Below are positions 51,875-59,669 of a DNA stretch of 64,000 bases, piece after piece (position 1 is the first letter of the stretch; each line of letters starts with the position of its first letter). This DNA is from DATGZH01 sp035297265. Its GTDB lineage: Bacteria; Actinomycetota; Acidimicrobiia; Acidimicrobiales; RAAP-2. The DNA lies in NCBI GenBank assembly GCA_035297265.1, contig DATGZH010000049.1:1-64000 (forward strand). Direction: 5' to 3'. A program made the translations under genes and the position numbers. The notes under the pieces were generated by a model that made no database searches, was not told the DNA's origin, and saw only the letters and a program-made list of their open reading frames with translations.

Positions 51875-53338
51875 ATGCAGGAACTGCTCGGCGTGACGCT
51901 CTCCCCGGGGCTCCCGATCATCCCGACGCCCGGCTGCACGGGGCCTCTCGGTCTCGACCCGATCTGCCTGGCCGGCGGCGTCGGGTCGACGCTCGCCAGC
52001 GGGGCAACCGCCGCGGTCCTCTCGGGTCTCTCGGGGTGGGTGGTCTCCGGGGCGGCCTGGTTGCTCGGCCAGCTCGGCGGGGTGCTCACGGCGAGCACCT
52101 CCATCGACCTCGGGGCCTCGTGGTTCGACCACCACTACACGGTCATGTTCGGGCTGGCGGCCCTCGTGGCGCTCCCGATGCTGCTCCTGGCGACGATCCA
52201 GGCCGTCTACCGCCAGCAGGCCGGGCTGCTCCTCCGCTCGGCCCTCGTCCACCTCCCGCTCGCGCTGCTCCTCGGCGGGGCGATGCTCGAGCTCGTCCAG
52301 ATGGCCCTCGGGGTCACCGACGCCATGAGCCGCACGGTGGCCGCCGGGTCGGGGGTCGACCTGGGCCAGGCCCTCTCCCAGGTGGCCACGGTGCTCTCGG
52401 CCCAGGCCGGCGGCGGGTCGGGGGCACCGGCCTTCGTCGTCCTGGTGGGGGCGCTGGTCGTGGCCTTCGGTGCCTTCTCTATCTGGGTCGAGCTGCTCGT
52501 CCGGGCGGCCGCGGTCTACGTGGCGGTGCTCTTCCTGCCGCTGGCGCTGGCCAGCTTGATCTGGCCGGCGGTCTCCCACTGGTGCCGCCGGCTCTTCGAG
52601 ACGCTGGCCGCCTTGATCCTGGCCAAGTTCGTGATCGTCGCGGTGCTGAGCCTGGCCGTCGCCGCGGTGGGTTCGGGGGTGAACGGGTCGGGGTTCGCGC
52701 CGGTGCTCGCCGGCGGGGCGTTGCTGCTCCTCGCCACCTTCACCCCGTTCACGCTGCTGCGCCTCATCCCGGCCGTCGAGGCCGGCGCGGTCCATCACCT
52801 CGAGGGGGCCCGCCAGCGGGTGGAGCAGGCGGTCGGCCACGCCCCGAAGAGCGCCGCCGCCTTCGCCCTGCGCCAGGCCCGGTCGGCCGAGCTCCCGACC
52901 GGGCCGCTCGGCACCGGACTCGGGGAGGACTACGAGCCGCCGTCCCACGCCGCCCCGGACCCGCCGGCCTCCGAGCTGGTCGGGGCGGCGGTCGGTCGGG
53001 GGAGCGGCCCGCCGGGTGCGGCCGCCGACGGCGACCGAGGGTCCATCCCGCTCTGGCGGGGGGTGCCCGGCCCCGACGACGTCACCGGGCCCGGCGGCGA
53101 GGCGGGCGCCCCGGCCCGGCCCGACCGGCCACCGCCTCCCCTCGTCGACCCCGCGCCACGGCCGCCCTCGCCCGAGGCGACGCCGGGCGCCCCGAGGGCG
53201 CCGACCGGACCGCCCCCCGCCCTGCCGCAGCGCCACGGTGTCGGCTTCCGTCTGGACAACGACGAGCTCGGCCCGGTGCTCCACTTCGACCCACCGGCCC
53301 GGCGTCGCCGGTCCGGCGGGGACGACCGTGGCGACTGA
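51875..53338 (+). CDS. TrbL/VirB6-like type IV secretion channel protein
   Basis: This is a 487-aa protein. I chose the ATG at 51875 because the translation upstream is non-coding. Around eight membrane helices occur (about 45-310), among them MFGLAALVALPMLLLATIQAVY and AAAVYVAVLFLPLALASLIW. The motif region ending CRRLFETLAALILAKFVIVAVLSLA is the TrbL/VirB6 core. A cytoplasmic Pro/Gly-rich tail (about 330-487) includes DYEPP and RRRRSGGDDRGD. It corresponds to the SCO6881 family. It probably forms the inner-membrane channel with the downstream PrgI-like protein, whose gene overlaps its end by 11 bases. Confidence 0.85.
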   Translation: MQELLGVTLSPGLPIIPTPGCTGPLGLDPICLAGGVGSTLASGATAAVLSGLSGWVVSGAAWLLGQLGGVLTASTSIDLGASWFDHHYTVMFGLAALVALPMLLLATIQAVYRQQAGLLLRSALVHLPLALLLGGAMLELVQMALGVTDAMSRTVAAGSGVDLGQALSQVATVLSAQAGGGSGAPAFVVLVGALVVAFGAFSIWVELLVRAAAVYVAVLFLPLALASLIWPAVSHWCRRLFETLAALILAKFVIVAVLSLAVAAVGSGVNGSGFAPVLAGGALLLLATFTPFTLLRLIPAVEAGAVHHLEGARQRVEQAVGHAPKSAAAFALRQARSAELPTGPLGTGLGEDYEPPSHAAPDPPASELVGAAVGRGSGPPGAAADGDRGSIPLWRGVPGPDDVTGPGGEAGAPARPDRPPPPLVDPAPRPPSPEATPGAPRAPTGPPPALPQRHGVGFRLDNDELGPVLHFDPPARRRRSGGDDRGD

Positions 53339-54800
53339 ACCCATCCGCTACCGCTTCGGCCCGCTGGAGCGACGCGGTCTCGTGGCCGGTTGGCGGGGCG
53401 GCCAGATCGCGTCGGTGGCCGGAGGTCTCGTGGTGGCCGTGCTCACGTTGCGGTCCCGTCCCGGCGGGCCCGGCGCGGCGGTCGCGCTCACGGCGGTGCT
53501 CCTCGGCGTGGCCCTCGCCTGCTGGCCGGTGGCCGGGCGCACCGGCGAGGAGTGGCTGCCGATCGTCACCCGCTGGCTGGCCACCGGGTTGTCGGGTCGC
53601 CGCCACGTGACGGACCGGCCGACGGCGGGGCTGCCGGCCCGCCCGGCCAAACCACGTGGTCCGTTCGCCGGCCTCGAACTGCTCGAGGTCGCCGGTACGG
53701 GGGCCGAACACGGTGACGGCGTGGGGGTGCTGCGCGACGGCCGCGAGGGCACCGCGACGGCGGTCCTCGGGCTGCGGGGTCACACCTTCGCCCTCCTCGG
53801 CCCCGACGAGAAGGACCGCCGGGTGGCCGGGTGGTCGGCGCTGCTCGCCTCGATCGCCGGTCCGGGCTCGGCGGTGCACCGGCTGCAGTGGATCGCCTCG
53901 GCCCTGCCCGACGACGGCCGGGCCGTCCGGTCCCACCTGGAGGAGCGGGCGGTGCTGGCCGAGGACGCGCCGGCCCGTCGCTCCTACGACGGTCTCCTCG
54001 CTGCGGCGGACGACCGCACCTGCCGTCACGAGGTGCTCCTCGCCGTGCAGGTCCGGACGACGAGAGGTCGGGCCGGCCGCGGCGCGGTGCCGCTCCTCCT
54101 CCGCGAGGTGGCCAACGTGCGCCGTCTGTGCGCCGAGGTCGACGTGGCCGTCGACCGGGTCCTCGACCCGAGGTCCCTCGCCGCGGTCTGCCGCCGGGCC
54201 GGTGAGGCCGGGGCCTTCGAGGCGCAGCCGGACCGGGACGGCACGGCGCCGGGTCACCGCCCGGCGGCGGCTGACCGCTGGCCCTGGCCGATGGCCCTCG
54301 AGGCCCGGTGGGACGGCGTGCGCACCGACGCCACCTGGCACGCCACCTACTGGGTGGCCGAGTGGCCGCGGGTCGAGGTGGGCCCGGACTTCCTCGGCCC
54401 GCTCCTCCTCGGGACCGCCCGCCGGGTGGTCAGCGTGGTGATGGCCCCGGTCGAGGCCGAGCGGGCGGCCCGTCAGGTCGAACAGGCGCGGACGGCCGAC
54501 ATCGCCGACGCCGAGCTGCGCCGCCGGGGCGGCTTCCTCGCCACCGCCCGCCGGGCCAAGGAGGCCGAGCACGCCGCGGCACGCGAGGCCGAGCTGGCCG
54601 AGGGCCACACGTCGTTCCGCTTCTCCGGTTACGTCACGGTGACCGCACTGTCGGCCGAGGCGCTCGTCGATGCGTGCGAGGTGACGGAGCAGGCGGCGAG
54701 CCAGTCGCGTCTCGTGCTGCGGCGTCTCTACGGCGACCAGGACCGGGCGTTCACCTACACGCTGCCGCTCTGCCGCGGCCTCACCGGTCGGCGCCGCTGA
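53328..54800 (+). CDS. SCO6880-family (PrgI-like) secretion protein
   Basis: This is a 490-aa protein starting at GTG 53328, overlapping the previous gene. The N-terminus is YRFGPLERRGLVAGWRGGQIAS, with a pair of hydrophobic segments near residues 30-80 (ASVAGGLVVAVLTLRSRP and AVALTAVLLGVALACWPV). This PrgI/SCO6880-type membrane module is seen in Gram-positive secretion loci just before the VirB4-like ATPase. A soluble body of about 400 aa follows with regions such as HRLQWIASALPDDGR and VVMAPVEAERAARQVEQART. This resembles the N-terminal part of VirB4 proteins split off as a separate chain. Confidence 0.82.
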   Translation: MATEPIRYRFGPLERRGLVAGWRGGQIASVAGGLVVAVLTLRSRPGGPGAAVALTAVLLGVALACWPVAGRTGEEWLPIVTRWLATGLSGRRHVTDRPTAGLPARPAKPRGPFAGLELLEVAGTGAEHGDGVGVLRDGREGTATAVLGLRGHTFALLGPDEKDRRVAGWSALLASIAGPGSAVHRLQWIASALPDDGRAVRSHLEERAVLAEDAPARRSYDGLLAAADDRTCRHEVLLAVQVRTTRGRAGRGAVPLLLREVANVRRLCAEVDVAVDRVLDPRSLAAVCRRAGEAGAFEAQPDRDGTAPGHRPAAADRWPWPMALEARWDGVRTDATWHATYWVAEWPRVEVGPDFLGPLLLGTARRVVSVVMAPVEAERAARQVEQARTADIADAELRRRGGFLATARRAKEAEHAAAREAELAEGHTSFRFSGYVTVTALSAEALVDACEVTEQAASQSRLVLRRLYGDQDRAFTYTLPLCRGLTGRRR

Positions 54801-54840
54801 CCCCCCTCGACGTTCGCATCGGCAGCACTAGGTTGGCCCG

Positions 54841-55260
54841 GTGCCCACCGGTCAGTGGCGGGTCACCGAGGTGAGAGTCGAGGAGAGCTTCGGCGGCGAT
54901 CTGTTGGGCCACGGCGACCTGCAGCTCGAAGACGGATGCCTGCACCTGCGGGTGCGGCCCCGCGGCCTCTCGGGCATCGTCGTCCCGACCCGCGAGCACC
55001 GCAGGTACCCGGTGGCCGGCGTCCGGGGCTGGGAGGTCAAGGGTGACCGGGTGGCGTTCACCGCGGGCCTCCTCATGACCACCTTCGTCCCCGGCAGCCT
55101 GGCCGGCTGGGACATCGCGGAGGCTCCCGTGCACGTGTGTCACCTCCGGTGCGCCGACGAGTCGGCGGCGGGCTCGCTCACTGATGCCGTCGTCGCCGCC
55201 GGGTTGCCATCGGACCGGGTCAGCCACCGACGCCCGCGAGCCGGGCCGGCGGCGGGTTGA
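54841..55260 (+). CDS. hypothetical protein within the secretion cluster
   Basis: This is a 139-aa soluble protein from the GTG at 54841. VTEVRVEESFGGDLLGHGDL, then LHLRVRPRGLSGIVVPTREHRRYPVAGVRGWEVKGDRVAF, suggest a small beta-rich domain of PH-like type. It lies between the PrgI-like gene and the ATPase gene on the same strand with gaps of 40 and about 30 bases. It has no membrane helix or catalytic motif. I do not recognise the family; by position it may be a component or regulator of the secretion machine. Confidence 0.6.
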   Translation: MPTGQWRVTEVRVEESFGGDLLGHGDLQLEDGCLHLRVRPRGLSGIVVPTREHRRYPVAGVRGWEVKGDRVAFTAGLLMTTFVPGSLAGWDIAEAPVHVCHLRCADESAAGSLTDAVVAAGLPSDRVSHRRPRAGPAAG

Positions 55261-55291
55261 CGACAGCCGTCGGCGGCGACCCCTCGGTCGG

Positions 55292-56626
55292 GTGACGGCC
55301 GGCACACCAGCGGGTGGCCGAGGCCGTGCCGATCAGGGCCTGCCCGGCGGCGCGGGCCGACCGTTCCGTGGCGTGATCCCCGCCCACCAGGTGACGACGC
55401 GCCACCTCGGCGCGGCCTACCCGCTCGTGGCCGAGGCCGGACTCGGCCACCGCGGTGTGCTCATCGGCCACGACCTGCTGGGCGGCTCCTTCGTCTACGA
55501 CCCGTTCGAGCTGTACGCGGCCGGCGTGGTCTCCAACCCGAACATGGTCGTCTTCGGCCAGATCGGTCGGGGCAAGAGCGCGTTCGTGAAGACCTACCTC
55601 TGGCGCCAGGCCGTCTTCGGGCGCCGGGCGTGGGTCGTCGACCCGAAGGGCGAGTACGGCCGGCTGGCCGAGGCGTGGGGCGTGCGACCCGTGGCCCTCG
55701 CGCCCGGCGGTGACGTGCGGCTCAACCCCCTCGATCCCGGCCCGCGGGCGGGGGGCTCGGGCGCGGCCGACGCCAGCCGACGGTCGACCGAGCTGCTCGC
55801 CTCGCTCGCCACCGCCTGCCTGCGCCGCGAGCTGAGCCCCCGGGAACGGGTGGCCATCGACCTGGCCATGGAGCACGTGGCCGGCGGCCCCGAGGTACCC
55901 ACCCTGCCCGGGGCGGTCGAGGCGCTGCTCCTACCGACCGAGGAGGCGGCCGCCCGGGTCCGAACGACCCAGGCGGCCCTCCTGGAGGACGGGCGAGACG
56001 TGGCCCTGGAGCTCCGACGGCTGGTCCACGGGGACCTCCGGGGCATGTTCGACGGGCCGACGACGCCGGGCATCGACCTCTCGGGCCCGCTCGTGGTCCT
56101 CGACCTCGCCGCCCTCTACAACTCGCCCGCCCTCGGGGTGCTGATGGCCTGCGCCACCGCCTGGCTCCAAGCCGCCCTCGCCCGTGAAGCCCGGGTCGGG
56201 TCGCCGGGCGGCCGGGTGCTCGTCGTGGTCGACGAGGCCTGGGCCATCCTCGCCCACCTCGGGGTGGCCCGGTGGCTCCAGGCCTCCTGGAAGCTCTCCC
56301 GGGCCTGGGGCGTGGCCAACGTGGCCGTCCTCCACCGGGTCTCGGACCTCCACGCCGTCGGGGCGGCCGGCTCCGAGCAGGTCGGGTTGGCCCAGGGCCT
56401 CCTGTCGGACTCCGAGACCCAGGTGGTCTACGCCCAGCCCCCGGGGGAGGTGGCCCGGGCGACCGACCTGCTGTCGCTCTCGCCGACCGAGTGCGAGCTC
56501 CTGCCGCAGCTGCGCAAGGGTGTGGCGCTCTGGAAGGTCGGCCGGCGGGCCTTTCTCGTCCAGCACCTCCTCGCCCCGGCCGAGCGGTCGCTCGTCGACA
56601 CCGACGCGGCGATGGCCGTGGCCTGA
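55292..56626 (+). CDS. VirB4-like type IV secretion ATPase
   Basis: This is a protein of about 444 aa from the GTG at 55292. It opens with HQVTTRHLGAAYPLVAEAGLG and the family-typical GVLIGHDLLGGSFVYDPFELYAAGVV. Walker A GQIGRGKSAFVKT lies near residue 89, followed by WVVDPKGEYGRLAEAWG. Walker B is VLVVVDEAW near residue 310. The Arg finger region near SDSETQVVYAQPP fits TraC/VirB4. The N-terminal domain of classical VirB4 is absent, presumably supplied by the upstream SCO6880-type protein. It powers substrate transfer and pilin assembly. Confidence 0.88.
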   Translation: MTAGTPAGGRGRADQGLPGGAGRPFRGVIPAHQVTTRHLGAAYPLVAEAGLGHRGVLIGHDLLGGSFVYDPFELYAAGVVSNPNMVVFGQIGRGKSAFVKTYLWRQAVFGRRAWVVDPKGEYGRLAEAWGVRPVALAPGGDVRLNPLDPGPRAGGSGAADASRRSTELLASLATACLRRELSPRERVAIDLAMEHVAGGPEVPTLPGAVEALLLPTEEAAARVRTTQAALLEDGRDVALELRRLVHGDLRGMFDGPTTPGIDLSGPLVVLDLAALYNSPALGVLMACATAWLQAALAREARVGSPGGRVLVVVDEAWAILAHLGVARWLQASWKLSRAWGVANVAVLHRVSDLHAVGAAGSEQVGLAQGLLSDSETQVVYAQPPGEVARATDLLSLSPTECELLPQLRKGVALWKVGRRAFLVQHLLAPAERSLVDTDAAMAVA

Positions 56627-56627
56627 C

Positions 56628-58112
56628 GTGGCGCTGCCGGCCCTCCCCGGGGCGCTCGTCGTCGGGGCCGCGCTCGTCGCCACGGCCGGGCGGCGCCTGG
56701 AACCTCACCGGCCTCCGACGACCCGGCCGACCGGTCCGGGAACCGGCGGGGGCGGTCCGAGCGTGCTCGCCCCCACCGCCCGGGGGGCCCGGTGGGCGGC
56801 CGCGGCGGACCTCCGGGCTCTGCGCGTGCGTCGGGCCGAGCCCGGGCGACTGGTGCTCGGCCGGCCCCTCGTGGGCTGGCGGTCCCGCCGCCACCTCCTG
56901 GCGGCCGAGCCGCTGATGTCAGTGGCGGTGGTGGGCCCCACCCAGAGCGGGAAGACCACCGCCCTCGCCGTGCCGGCCATCCTCGGGTGGGAGGGCCCGG
57001 TCGTGGCGGCCAGCGTGAAGACCGACCTCGTCGGCGACACCCTGGCCTGGCGGCAGCGCCTGGGCCGGGTGGCCTGCTTCGACCCCGGCCGGGCCACCGG
57101 CCTCCCCGCCGCCACCTGGTCGCCGCTCCCCGCCGCGGCCACCTACGCCGGGGCCCGTCGGGTGGCGGCCGACCTCACCGAGGTGGCGGCCTCGTCGGCC
57201 ACCACCCCCGATGGGGAGTTCTGGTACGCCACGGCGGCCAAGCTCCTCGCCCCGCTCCTCTACGCCGCGGCCCGGACGGCCCGGCCGATGGCCGACGTCC
57301 TCCGGTGGGTCGACACCCAGGAGGTGGCCGAGGTGGCGGCCATCTTGGAGGAGGCGGGGGAGCCCGAGGCCCTCCAGGCGGCCCGGGCCTCCTGGCAGCG
57401 CGAGGAGCGCCAGCGCAGCTCGGTGTACACGACGGCCGAGACCGTGCTCGAGCCGTTCGCCGGGACGGCCGGGTCGGGGGACGGGGGCGTGATCGACCCG
57501 GCGGCCCTCCTCGACGGGGCCAACACCCTCTATCTCTGTGCCCCTGCCCACGACCAACGGCGGTGGCGGGGCCTCTTCGCCGCCCTCGTGAAAGAGGTGC
57601 TCGACCGGGCCTTCGGCACGGCCGGTCGGGCCGGGCGGCCGCTCGACCCGCCCCTCCTCGTCGTACTCGACGAGGCGGCCCATCTCGCGCCCCTGGCCGA
57701 GCTCGACGGCCTGGCCGCCACCTGCGCCGGCCACGGGGTGCAGCTGGTCACGGTCTGGCAGGACCTGGCCCAGGTGGCCGCCCGCTACGGGCCCCGGGCG
57801 GCCACCGTGCTCAACAACCACCGGGCCCGGCTCTTCCTCTCGGCCATCGCCGACCCGGGGACCCTCGACCACGCCAGCCACCTCGTCGGCGACGAGGAGG
57901 TGCTCGCCCCCTCGGTCACCCGCGACGCCTCGGGGACCCGCTCGACGACGACGGCGCCGCTGCAGCGGCGCCTCCTCCCGCCCGACGCCCTCCGGCGACT
58001 GGCGCCCGGGACCGGCGTCCTCGTCTACGGCGCCGTGCCCCCGGTGCGGGTCCGCCTCCTCCCGTGGTGGGAGGACCCCGGGCTCGCCGCCCGCGGCCGG
58101 GTCGGCGGCTGA
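56628..58112 (+). CDS. VirD4/TraD-like coupling ATPase
   Basis: This is a 494-aa protein from the GTG at 56628, one base after the VirB4-like stop. A short hydrophobic N-terminus (GALVVGAALVATAGRR) is not a full two-helix anchor. Walker A GPTQSGKTTALAVPAIL begins near residue 103, with SVKTDLVGDTLAWR the family sequel (normally D/S-VK.DL). Walker B is LLVVLDEAAHLAPL near residue 342, and the C-terminal motif is TVWQDLAQVAARYG. These are the marks of VirD4/TraG/TraD coupling proteins that select substrates. No relaxase gene accompanies it. Confidence 0.88.
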   Translation: MALPALPGALVVGAALVATAGRRLEPHRPPTTRPTGPGTGGGGPSVLAPTARGARWAAAADLRALRVRRAEPGRLVLGRPLVGWRSRRHLLAAEPLMSVAVVGPTQSGKTTALAVPAILGWEGPVVAASVKTDLVGDTLAWRQRLGRVACFDPGRATGLPAATWSPLPAAATYAGARRVAADLTEVAASSATTPDGEFWYATAAKLLAPLLYAAARTARPMADVLRWVDTQEVAEVAAILEEAGEPEALQAARASWQREERQRSSVYTTAETVLEPFAGTAGSGDGGVIDPAALLDGANTLYLCAPAHDQRRWRGLFAALVKEVLDRAFGTAGRAGRPLDPPLLVVLDEAAHLAPLAELDGLAATCAGHGVQLVTVWQDLAQVAARYGPRAATVLNNHRARLFLSAIADPGTLDHASHLVGDEEVLAPSVTRDASGTRSTTTAPLQRRLLPPDALRRLAPGTGVLVYGAVPPVRVRLLPWWEDPGLAARGRVGG

Positions 58113-58158
58113 CCGCCCGTCGGGGGTCCCGGGACGAGAGGCAATACAGTGCGGACTC

Positions 58159-58860
58159 GTGCACGGCGTGGCCAACGGGAACATGGCGGGCGGGGACACC
58201 GCGGTGGCCGGCCTCTACGAGACGATCTTCGCCCGACGCGACGTCCGGGCCCAGTTTACCGGCGAGCCCGTCGACGACGAGGTGCTCCGCCGCCTCCTCG
58301 AGGCGGCCCACGCCGCGCCGAGTGTCGGCCTCACCCAGCCGTGGGACTTCGTCCTCGTGACCGACGAGGTGGCGCGCCGGGCCTTCTACGACCACGTGCA
58401 GCGGGAGCGGGCCGACTTCGCCGACCGGCTGCCCCCCGAGTGGGCCGATCGCTTCGCCGGCATCAAGATCGACGGCGTCCTCGAGGCCAGGCTCTCCGTC
58501 GTCGTCACCTACGACCCCGACCGCGGGGCGCCGCACGTCCTCGGCCGTCACGCCATCGCCGAGACCGGCCTCTACTCGGTCTGTCTCGCCATCGAGAACC
58601 TGTGGCTGGCGGCCACCGCCGAGGGGCTCGGCATGGGCTGGGTCTCCTTCTACCGCGAGCCGTTCGTGGCCGAGCTGCTGGGCATCCCCTCCCCCGTGCG
58701 CCCGGTGGCCTGGCTCTGCCTCGGGCCGGTGACCCACCGCGAGACCGTGCCCGACCTCGAGCGCCACGGCTGGCGGCAGCGCCGCCCGCTCGAAGAGGTC
58801 GTCCACCGGGAGCGCTGGGGCGGCCAGGCCCCGGCCGACGTCGCGGGGGCCGGGCGCTGA
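58159..58860 (+). CDS. bluB: 5,6-dimethylbenzimidazole synthase (BluB)
   Basis: This is a 233-aa flavin-destructase of the nitroreductase superfamily. IFARRDVRAQFTGEPVDDEVLRRLLEAAHAAPSVGLTQPW is the BluB opening, with the FMN-binding Arg/Ser. MGWVSFYREPFVAELLGIPSPVRPVAWLCLGPV carries the G-WVSF-.-P LGIP signature. It converts FMNH2 to the lower ligand of vitamin B12. It stands apart from other cobalamin genes. The start could be the GTG at 58159 or the ATG at 58183. The kinase gene starts within its stop codon. Confidence 0.88.
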   Translation: MHGVANGNMAGGDTAVAGLYETIFARRDVRAQFTGEPVDDEVLRRLLEAAHAAPSVGLTQPWDFVLVTDEVARRAFYDHVQRERADFADRLPPEWADRFAGIKIDGVLEARLSVVVTYDPDRGAPHVLGRHAIAETGLYSVCLAIENLWLAATAEGLGMGWVSFYREPFVAELLGIPSPVRPVAWLCLGPVTHRETVPDLERHGWRQRRPLEEVVHRERWGGQAPADVAGAGR

Positions 58861-59669
58861 GCGCCGACGGGCCGACCGGGGGACCGCCGGGTCCGCTCAC
58901 CCTCGCCTTCGACATCGGGGGCACGGGCCTCAAGGCCTCGGTGGTCGACCCGTGGGGCCAGATGGTGGCCGACCGAGTGCGCACCGTCACCCGCTACCCG
59001 ATGCCCCCCACCGGCGAAGGGGGCATGGTGCCGGCCCTCGTGCAGCTGGCCTCGTCGCTCCCCCGCTACGACCGGGTGTCGGCGGGGTTCCCCGGCATGG
59101 TGCGCCAGGGGCGCGTCTGGAGCGCCCCGGCCTTCTCCACCAAGGCCGGCCTCGGCTCGCCGGTCGACCCCGACCTCGTGGCGGCCTGGCGGGGCTTCGA
59201 CATGGCCGCCGCGCTCAGCGAGGCCTTCGGCGCCCCGGCCCGGGTGGCCAACGACGCCGACGTGCAGGGCCTGGCCGTCATCGCCGGCCACGGCTTCGAG
59301 CTCGTGCTCACCCTCGGGACCGGGTTCGGGACGGCGGTCTTCCTCGACGGCAAGCTCCTCCCGCACCTGGAGATCGCCCACCAGCCGTTCCGCAAGGGCG
59401 AGACCTACAACGAACAGCTGGGCGAGCGCACGAGGAAGGAGATCGGCGACGAGCGGTGGTCGCGGCGGGTGCGCAAGGCGGCCGAGCAGCTCGACGCGCT
59501 GCTTTTCTACGACCGCCTCTACATCGGCGGCGGCAACGCCCGCCGACTGTCGAAGGACCGGCTGGGCGACGTGGCCGAACGGACCACGTTCGTGGAGAAC
59601 ACGGCGGGGATCCTGGGCGGCGTCCTCCTCTGGGAGGGCGACCACCTCGGCGTGGAGCGGCCCGCCTAA
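58857..59669 (+). CDS. ROK-family kinase, polyphosphate-glucokinase-like
   Basis: This is a protein of about 270 aa. Phosphate-1 motif LAFDIGGTGLKASVVDPWG lies near residue 15, VANDADVQGL provides the catalytic Asp, and LTLGTGFGTAVFLDGKLLP is the phosphate-2 region. The later LEIAHQPFRKGETYNEQLGERT and LDALLFYDRLYIGGGNARR fit the PPGK/ROK subgroup better than zinc-type ROK repressors; the zinc Cys cluster is lacking. No ATG, GTG or TTG precedes the P-loop in frame, so I place the start at a CTG at 58857, inside the bluB TGA (CTGA). It likely phosphorylates glucose with polyphosphate or ATP. Confidence 0.8.
   Translation: MSADGPTGGPPGPLTLAFDIGGTGLKASVVDPWGQMVADRVRTVTRYPMPPTGEGGMVPALVQLASSLPRYDRVSAGFPGMVRQGRVWSAPAFSTKAGLGSPVDPDLVAAWRGFDMAAALSEAFGAPARVANDADVQGLAVIAGHGFELVLTLGTGFGTAVFLDGKLLPHLEIAHQPFRKGETYNEQLGERTRKEIGDERWSRRVRKAAEQLDALLFYDRLYIGGGNARRLSKDRLGDVAERTTFVENTAGILGGVLLWEGDHLGVERPA

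Noticed and set aside
50044..53610. Plus-strand frame of nearly 1200 codons across the kinase and secretion genes
   Set aside because: It is a shadow: it overlaps a convincing kinase on the other strand and two membrane proteins in another frame.
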